A model generated the notes under the pieces. That model had not been told where the DNA came from. It saw nothing but the letters and a program-made list of their open reading frames with translations, and searched no databases. A DNA stretch of 64,000 bases from Plantago major (taxonomy: Eukaryota; Streptophyta; Magnoliopsida; Lamiales; Plantaginaceae), in contig CM048840.1 of the NCBI GenBank assembly GCA_026545765.1, positions 59,118,843 to 59,182,842 on the forward strand. Reading direction: 5' to 3'. Every line of letters starts with the position of its first letter. The first letter of the stretch is position 1. The position numbers and the translations under genes were made by a program. Of the stretch, positions 55,301-64,000 are shown in pieces.

Positions 55301-58300
55301 AAACATTACACCGAAGGAGTAAGAGTATCACAAACGAAGAACACTACTTGAGAATTAATCAACACACATATGGATTGGGATAAACAACAAACATAAAATT
55401 CTACTCGGGAGTTGAATAAAAGAATAATGGGAGAGAGATAATTACAAACGGAGAAGTCAATTTGAGATTTAAGCAACACACAAGAGGAATAATAAAATAA
55501 TGAACGAAGAACTCCACTTGAGAGTTAAACAAAACACAAAAGGTGCTGAATAAACAACAAACGAACAATTCTACTTGAGAGATATAAAAAACAAACTTTG
55601 GAGATGGATGAACAACAAACGAATAACTCTACTCGAGAGTAAAACAACACACTAAAGGAGTGGGATAATGTAAAACAAAGAAGTCTATTCCAGATTTAAA
55701 CAATACACAGAAGGAGTAAGAGTATCACAAACGAAGAACACTACTTAAGAGTTGAAGAACACACATAAGGAGTGGGATGAACAACAAATGTAAAATTCTA
55801 CTCGAGAGTAAAACAACACACTAAAGGAGTGGGATAATGTCAAACAAAGAAGTCTATTCGAGATTTAAACAATACACAGAAGGAGTAAGAGTATCACAAA
55901 CGAAGAACACTACTTGAGAATTAATAAACACACATATGGATTGGGATAAACAACAAGTATAAAATTCTACTCGAGAGTTAAATAAAACAATAATGGCAGA
56001 GAGATAATTACAAACGGAGAAGTCAATTTGAGATTTAAACAACACACAAGAGGAATAATAAAATAACGAACGAAGAACTCCACTTGAGAGTTAAACAAAA
56101 CACAAAAGGTGTTGAATAAACAACAAACGAACAAATCTACTTGAGAGATATAAAAAACAAACTTTGGAGATGGATGAACAACAAACGAATAACTCTACTC
56201 AAGAGTTAAACAACACACTAAAGGAGTGGGATAATGTCAAACAAAGAAGTCTATTCGAGATTTAAACAATACACAGAAGGAGTAAGAGTATCACAAACGA
56301 AGAACACTACTTAAGAGTTAAAGAACACACATAAGGAGTGGGATGAACAACAAATGTAAAATTCTACTCGAGAGTAAAACAACACACTAAAGGAGTGGGA
56401 TAATGTAAAACAAAGAAGTCTATTTGAGATTTAAACAATACACAGAAGGAGTAAGAGTATCACAAACGAAGAACACTACTTAAGAGTTAAAGAACACACA
56501 TAAGGAGTGGGATGAACAACAAATGTAAAATTCTACTCGAGAGTAAAACAACACACTAAAGGAGTGGGATAATGTAAAACAAAGAAGTCTATTCGAGATT
56601 TAAACAATACACAGAAGGAGTAAGAGTATCACAAACGAAGAACACTACTTGAGAATTAATAAACACACATATGGATTCGGATAAACAACAAGTATAAAAT
56701 TCTACTCGAGAGTTAAATAAAAGAATAATGGGAGAGAGATAATTACAAACGGAGAAGTCAATTTGAGATTTAAACAACACACAAGAGGAATAATAAAATA
56801 ACGAAGAACTCCACTTGAGAGTTAAACAAAACACAAAAGGTGTTGAATAAACAACAAACGAACAAATCTACTTGAGAGATATAAAAAACAAACTTTGGAG
56901 ATGGATGAACAACAAACGAATAACTCTACTCGAGAGTTAAACAACACACTAAAGGAGTGGGATAATGTCAAACAAAGAAGTCTATTCGAGATTTAAACAA
57001 TACACAGAAGGAGTAAGAGTATCACAAACGAAGAACACTACTTAAGAGTTGAAGAACACACATAAGGAGTGGGATGAACAACAAATGTAAAATTCTACTC
57101 GAGAGTAAAACAACACACTAAAGGAGTGGGATAATGTAAAACAAAGAAGTCTATTTGAGATTTAAACAATACACAGAAGGAGTAAGAGTATCACAAACGA
57201 AGAACACTACTTAAGAGTTAAAGAACACACATAAGGAGTGGGATGAACAACAAATGTAAAATTCTACTCGAGAGTAAAACAACACACTAAAAGAGTGGGA
57301 TAATGTCAAACAAAGAAGTCTATTCGAGATTTAAACAATACACAGAAGGAGTAAGAGTATCACAAACGAAGAACACTACTTGAGAATTAATAAACACATA
57401 TGGATTCGGATAAACAACAAGTATAAAATTCTACTCGAGAGTTAAATAAAAGAATAATGGGAGAGAGATAATTACAAACGGAGAAGTCAATTTGAGATTT
57501 AAACAACACACAAGAGGAATAATAAAATAACGAACGAAGAACTCCACTTGAGAGTTAAACAAAACACAAAAGGTGTTGAATAAACAACAAACGAACAAAT
57601 CTACTTGAGAGATATAAAAAACAAACTTTGGAGATGGATGAACAACAAACGAATAACTCTACTCGAGAGTTAAACAACACACTAAAGGAGTGGGATAATG
57701 TCAAACAAAGAAGTCTATTCGAGATTTAAACAATACACAGAAGGAGTAAGAGTATCACAAACGAAGAACACTACTTAAGAGTTAAAGAACACACATAAGG
57801 AGTGGGATGAACAACAAATGTAAAATTCTACTCGAGAGTAAAACAACACACTAAAGGAGTGGGATAATGTAAAACAAAGAAGTCTATTTGAGATTTAAAC
57901 AATACATAGAAGGAGTAAGAGTATCACAAACGAAGAACACTACTTAAGAGTTAAAGAACACACATAAGGAGTGGGATGAACAACAAATGTAAAATTCTAC
58001 TCGAGAGTAAAACAACACACTAAAGGAGTGGGATAATGTCAAACAAAGAAGTCTATTCGAGATTTAAACAATACACAGAAGGAGTAAGAGTATCACAAAC
58101 GAAGAACACTACTTGAGAATTAATCAACACACATATGGATTGGGATAAACAACAAGTATAAAATTCTACTCGAGAATTAAATAAAACAATATTGGGAGAG
58201 AGCTAATTACAAACGGAGAAGTCAATTTGAGATTTAAACAACACACAAGAGGAATAATAAAATAACGAACGAAGAACTCCACTTGAGAGTTAAACAAAAC

Positions 58301-61300
58301 ACAAAAGGTGTTGAATAAACAACAAACGAACATATCTACTTGATAGATATAAAAAACAAACTTTGGAGATGGATGAACAACAAACGAATAACTCTACTCG
58401 AGAGTTAAACAACACACTAAAGGAGTGGGATAATGTCAAACAAAGAAGTCTATTCGAGATTTAAACAATACACAGAAGGAGTAAGAGTATCACAAACGAA
58501 GAACACTACTTAAGAGTTGAAGAACATACATAAGGAGTGGGATGAACAACAATTGTAAAATTCTACTCGAGAGTAAAACAACACACTAAAGGAGGGGGAT
58601 AATGTCAAACAAAGATGTCTATTCGAGATTTAAACATTACACAGAAGGAGTAAGAGTATCACAAACGAAGAACACTACTTGGGAATTAATAAACACACAT
58701 ATGGATTCGGATAAACAACAAGTATAAAATTCTACTCGAGAGTTAAACAACACACTGAAGGTGTGGGATAATGTAAAACAAAGAAGTCTATTCGAGATTT
58801 AAACAATACCGGAAGGAGTAAGAGTATCACAAGCGAAGAACACTACTTAGAGTTAAGAACACACATAAGGAGTGGGATGAACAACAAATGTAAAATTCTA
58901 CTAGAGGTTAAAACAACACACTAAAGGAGTGGGATAATGTAAAACAAAGAAGTCAATTTTAGATTTAAACAATACACAGAAGGAGTAAGAATATCACAAG
59001 CGAACAATACTTAAGAGTTAAAGAACACACATAAGGAGTGGGATGAACAACAAATGTAAAATTCTACTCGAGAGTAAAACAACACACTAAAGGAGTGGGA
59101 TAATGTCAAACAAAGAAGTCTATTCCAGATTTAAACAATTACAGGAAGGAGTAAGAGTATCACAAACGAAGAACACTTCTTGAGAATTAATCAACACACA
59201 TATGGATTGGGATAAACAACAAATATAAAATTCTACTCGGGAGTTAAATAAAAGAATAATGGGAGAGAGATAATTACAAACGGAGAAGTCAATTTGAGAT
59301 TTAAACAACACACAAGAGGAATAATAAAATAACGAACGAACTCCACTTGAGAGTTAAACAAAACACAAAAGGTGTTGAATAAACAACAAGCGAACAAATC
59401 TACTTGAGATATAAAAACAAACTTTGGAGATGGATGAACAACAAACGAATAACTCTACTCGAGAGTTAAACAACACACTAAAGGAGTGGGATAATGTCAA
59501 ACAAAGAAGTCTATTCGAGATTTAAACAATACACGGAAGGAGTAAGAGTATCACAAACGAAGAACACTACTTAAGAGTTGAAGAACACACATAAGGAGTG
59601 GGATGAACAACAAATGTAAAATTCTACTCGAGAGTAAAACAACACACTAAAGGAGTGGGATAATGTAAAACAAAGAAGTCTATTTGAGATTTAAACAATA
59701 CACAGAAGGAGTAAGAGTATCACAAACGAAGAACACTACTTAAGAGTTAAAGAACACATAAGGAGTGGGATGAAACAACAAATGTAAAATTCTACTCGAG
59801 AGTAAAACAACACACTAAAGGAGTGGGATAATGTAAAACAAAGAAGTCTATTTGAGATTTAAACAATACACAGAAGGAGTAAGAGTATCACAAACGAAGA
59901 ACACTACTTAAGAGTTAAAGAACACACATAAGGAGTGGGATGAACAACAAATGTAAAATTCTACTCGAGAGTAAAACAACACACTAAAGGAGTGGGATAA
60001 TGTCAAACAAAGAAGTCTATTCGAGATTTAAACATTACACAGAAGGAGTAAGAGTATCACAAACGAAGAACACTTCTTGAGAATTAATCAACACACATAT
60101 GGATTGGGATAAACAACAAATATAAAATTCTACTCGGGAGTTAAATAAAAGAATAATGGGAGAGAGATAATTACAAACGGAGAAGTCAATTTGAGATTTA
60201 AACAACACACAAGAGGAATAATAAAATAACGAACGAAGAACTCCACTTGAGAGTTAAACAAAACACAAAAGGAGTTGAATAAACAACAAACGAACAAATC
60301 TACTTGAGAGATATAAAAAACAAACTTTGGAGATGGATGAACAACAAACGAATAACTCTACTCAAGAGTTAAACAACACACTAAAGGAGTGGGATAATGT
60401 CAAACAAAGAAGTCTATTCTAGATTTAAACAATACACAGAAGGAGTAAGAGTATCACAAACGAAGAACACTACTTAAGAGTTGAAGAACACACATAAGGA
60501 GTGGGATGAACAACAAATGTAAAATTCTACTCGAGAGTAAAACAACACACTAAAGGAGTGGGATAATGTAAAACAAAGAAGTCTATTCGAGATTTATACA
60601 ATACACAGAAGGAGTAAGAGTATCACAAACGAAGAACACTACTTGAGAATTAATAAACACACATATGGATTCGGATAAACAACAAGTATAAAATTCTACT
60701 CGAGAGTTAAATAAAAGAATAATGGGAGAGAGATAATTACAAACGGAGAAGTCAATTTGAGATTTAAACAACACACAAGAGGAATAATAAAATAACGAAC
60801 GAAGAACTCCACTTGAGAGTTAAACAAAACACAAAAGGTGTTGAATAAACAACAAACGAACAAATCTACTTGAGAGATATAAAAAACAAACTTTGGAGAT
60901 GGATGAACAACAAACGAATAACTCTACTCGAGAGTTAAACAACACACTAAAGGAGTGGGATAATGTCAAACAAAGAAGTCTATTCGAGATTTAAACAATA
61001 CACAGAAGGAGTAAGAGTATCACAAACGAAGAACACTACTTAAGAGTTAAAGAACACACATAAGGAGTGGGATGAACAACAAATGTAAAATTCTACTCGA
61101 GAGTAAAACAACACACTAAAGGAGTGGGATAATGTCAAACAAAGAAATCTATCAAAGATTTAAACAATACACAGAGGGAGTAAGAGTATCACAAACTAAG
61201 AAAACTACTTAATATTTGAAGAACACACATAAGGATTGTGATGAACAACAAATGTAAAATTCTACTCGAGTTTAAAACAACACACTAAAGGAGTGGGATA

Positions 61301-64000
61301 ATTTAAAACAAAAAAGTCTATTTCAGATTTAAACAATACAGAGGAGTAAGAGTATCACAAACGAAGAACACTACTTAAGAGTTAAAGAACACACATAAGG
61401 AGTGGATGAACAACAAATGTAAAATTCTACCGAGAGTAAAACAACACGCTGAAGGAGTGGGATAATGTAAATCAAAGAACTCTATTCGAGATTTAAACAA
61501 TACACAGAAGGAGTAAGAGTATCACAAACGAAGAACACTACTTGAGAATTAATCAACACACATATGGATTGGGATAAACAACAAGTATAAAATTTTACTC
61601 GAGAGTTAAATAAAAGAATAATGGGAGAGAGATAATTACAAACGGAGAAGTCAATTTGAGATTTAAACAACACACAAGAGGAATAATAAAATAACGAACG
61701 AAGAACTCCACTTGAGAGTTAAACAAAACACAAAAGGTGTTGAATAAACAACAAACGAACAAATCTACTTGAGAGATATAAACAACAAACTTTGGAGATG
61801 GATGAACAACAAACGAATAACTCTACTCGAGAGTTAAACAACACACTAAAGGAGTGGGATAATGTCAAACAAAGAAGTCTATTCGAGATTTAAACAATAC
61901 ACAGAAGGAGTAAGAGTATCACAAACGAAGAACACTACTTAAGAGTTAAAGAACACACATAAGGAGTGGGATGAACAACAAATGTAAAATTCTACTAGAG
62001 AGTAAAACAACACACTAAAGGAGTGGGATAATGTCAAACAAAGAAATCTATTCTATAATTAAACAATACAGAAGGAAGAGTATCACAAACGAAGAACACT
62101 ACTTGAGAATTAATAAACACACATATGGATTGGGATAAACAACAAGTATAAAATTCTACTCGAGAGTTAAACAACACACTAAAGGAGTGGGATAATGTCA
62201 AACAAAGAAGTCTATTCGAGATTTAAACAATACACAGAAGGAGTAAGAGTATCACAAACGAAGAACACTACTTAAGAGTTAAAGAACACACATAAGGAGT
62301 GGGATGAACAACAAATGTAAAATTCTACTCGAGAGTAAAACAACACACTAAAGGAGTGGGATAATGTAAAACAAAGAAGTCTATTTGAGATTTAAACAAT
62401 ACACAGAAGGAGTAAGAGTATCACAAACGAAGAACACTACTTAAGAGTTAAAGAACACACATAAGGAGTGGGATGAACAACAAATGTAAAATTCTACTCG
62501 AGAGTAAAACAACACACTAAAGGAGTGGGATAATGTCAAACAAAGAAGTCTATTCGAGATTTAAACAATACACAGAAGGAGTAAGAGTATCACAAACGAA
62601 GAACACTACTTGAGAATTAATCAACACACATATGGATTGGGATAAACAACAAGTATAAAATTCTACTCAAGAGTTAAATAAAACAATAATGGGAGAGAGA
62701 TAGTTACAAACAGAGAAGTCAATTTGAGATTTAAACAACACACAAGAGGAATAATAAAATAACGAACGAAGAACTCCACTTGAGAGTTAAACAAAACACA
62801 AAAGGAGTTGAATAAACAACAAACGAACAAATCTACTTGAGAGATATAAAAAACAAACTTTGGAGATGGATGAACAACAAACGAATAACTCTACTCAAGA
62901 GTTAAACAACACACTAAAGGAGTGGGATAATGTCAAACAAAGAAGTCTATTCCAGATTTAAACAATACACAGAGGGAGTAAGAGTATCACAAACGAAGAA
63001 CACTACTTAAGAGTTGAAGAACACACATAAGGAGTGGGATGAACAACAAACGAATAACTCTACTCGAGAGTTAAACAACACACTAAAGGAGTGCGATAAT
63101 GTAAAACAAAGAAGTCTATTTGAGATTTAAACAATACACAGAAGGAGTAAGAGTATCACAAACGAAGAACACTACTTAAGAGTTAAAGAACACACATAAG
63201 GAGTGGGATGAACAACAAATGTAAAATTCTACTCGAGAGTAAAACAACACACTAAAGGAGTGGGATAATGTAAAACAAAGAAGTCTATTTGAGATTTAAA
63301 CAATACACAGAAGGAGTAAGAGTATCACAAACGAAGAACACTACTTAAGAGTTAAAGAACACACATAAGGAGTGGGATGAACAACAAATGTAAAATTCTA
63401 CTCGAGAGTAAAACAACACACTAAAGGAGTGGGATAATGTCAAACAAAGAAGTCTATTCGAGATTTAAACATTACACAGAAGGAGTAAGAGTATCACAAA
63501 CGAAGAACACTACTTGAGAATTAATCAACACACATATGGATTCGGATAAACAACAAGTATAAAATTCTACTCGAGAGTTAAATAAAAGAATAATGGGAGA
63601 GAGATAATTACAAACGGAGAAGTCAATTTGAGATTTAAACAACACACAAGAGGAATAATAAAATAACGAACGAAGAACTCCACTTGAGAGTTAAACAAAA
63701 CACAAAAGGTGTTGAATAAACAACAAACGAACAAATCTACTTGAGAGACATAAAAAAACAAAATTTGGAGATGGATGAACAACAAACGAATAACTCTACT
63801 CGAGAGTTAAACAACACACTAAAGGAGTGGGATAATGTCAAACAAAGAAGTCTATTCGAGATTTAAACAATACACAGAAGGAGTAAGAGTATCACAAACG
63901 AAGAACACTACTTAAGAGTTGAAGAACACACATAAGGAGTGGGATGAACAACAAATGTAAAATTCTACTCGAGAGTAAAACAACACACTAAAGGAGTGGG

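Larger units (their letters stand above)
46654..64000. repeat. Satellite array, right block: irregular HOR with 3 to 10 trimers per A monomer
   Basis: The A monomers are at about 46654, 48388, 48952, 49687, 50754, 51810, 52877, 53443, 54674, 55572, 56138, 56869, 57602, 58337, 59401, 60301, 60867, 61766, 62834 and 63738. The distances correspond to 10, 3, 4, 6, 6, 6, 3, 7, 5, 3, 4, 4, 4, 6, 5, 3, 5, 6 and 5 trimers (mean five). A C-monomer variant, TCTATTTGAG in place of TCTATTCGAG, appears repeatedly here (for example near 46936, 49230, 50302, 52428, 56420, 57890, 59680 and 63286) and was not noticed to the left. Small indels are more frequent than elsewhere, especially at 47.0-47.6, 50.0-51.3, 53.8-54.2, 58.7-59.0 and 61.1-62.1 kb. 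No gene is seen. Confidence 0.93.

Noticed and set aside
2009-63785. Many minus-strand open frames of 60-128 codons with near-identical hydrophobic, Cys/Phe/Val-rich translations
   Set aside because: They recur once per HOR, start at arbitrary points and are the T-rich complement of the satellite. A 57-bp monomer is 19 codons, so a frame without stops persists for a few monomers until 56- or 58-bp monomers shift it. No promoter, conserved start or family match is seen.
1-64000. CRISPR-like regular repeats
   Set aside because: The repeats are contiguous diverged monomers with no unique spacers, no leader and no cas genes, in a plant sequence.
1-64000. tRNA, rRNA, telomere repeats or LTR retrotransposons
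   Set aside because: No cloverleaf with conserved A and B boxes, no rRNA-like stretch, no TTTAGGG tract, and no LTR, gag or pol sequence was recognised on either strand.

Overview
The window is plant nuclear heterochromatin. About 59.5 kb of its 64 kb is one tandem satellite array that runs off both ends, so the full array is longer than 64 kb. It is split once by a 4,497-bp CACTA (En/Spm-type, CMC superfamily) DNA transposon. The plant assignment rests on the transposon: its remnants match plant TNP2-like transposase, DUF4218, DUF4216 and plant En/Spm second-ORF families, and its right end is a classical CACTA terminus. The species cannot be named from this sequence. No cellular gene, tRNA, rRNA or CRISPR array was found.

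Satellite architecture: the basic monomer is 56-58 bp, A-rich on the + strand and T-poor. Four monomer classes can be told apart: A (ACTTTGGAGATGG core), B (CTCGAG or CTCGGG core), C (TATTCGAG, TATTCCAG or CAATTTGAG) and D (CACTACTTAAG, CACTACTTGAG or CCACTTGAG). B-C-D form a trimer of about 169 bp. The higher-order repeat (HOR) is one A followed by n trimers, giving 58 + n x 169 bp. From 1 to about 46.65 kb n is almost always 3 (period 563-567 bp, 10 monomers). From 46.65 kb to the end n varies from 3 to 10 (periods near 565, 735, 900, 1065, 1231 and 1734 bp). A dimeric super-repeat of about 1,133 bp overlies 4.5-9.1 kb.

Transposon: 10307-14803 begins CACTAC and ends GTAGTG, with a perfect 3-bp target duplication ACA. 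Removing it with one ACA restores a 567-bp ten-monomer HOR. Inside, in order on the + strand, are a 5'-truncated, frameshifted tnp2-like transposase pseudogene, a degenerate second gene with a KKGRIYGLGS signature and a 97-bp minisatellite, an AT-rich spacer, and a right subterminal zone of palindromes. The left end has no subterminal region: six bases after the insertion point the sequence is already transposase coding. The coding part is heavily damaged while the ends and TSD are intact, which suggests a defective element mobilised in trans into an already homogenised array.

The many minus-strand open frames across the satellite are by-products of its periodicity and T-rich complement, and are not annotated as genes. 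HOR positions are quoted from the TAC (or variant) of each A monomer and were read by eye; expect an error of one or two bases.
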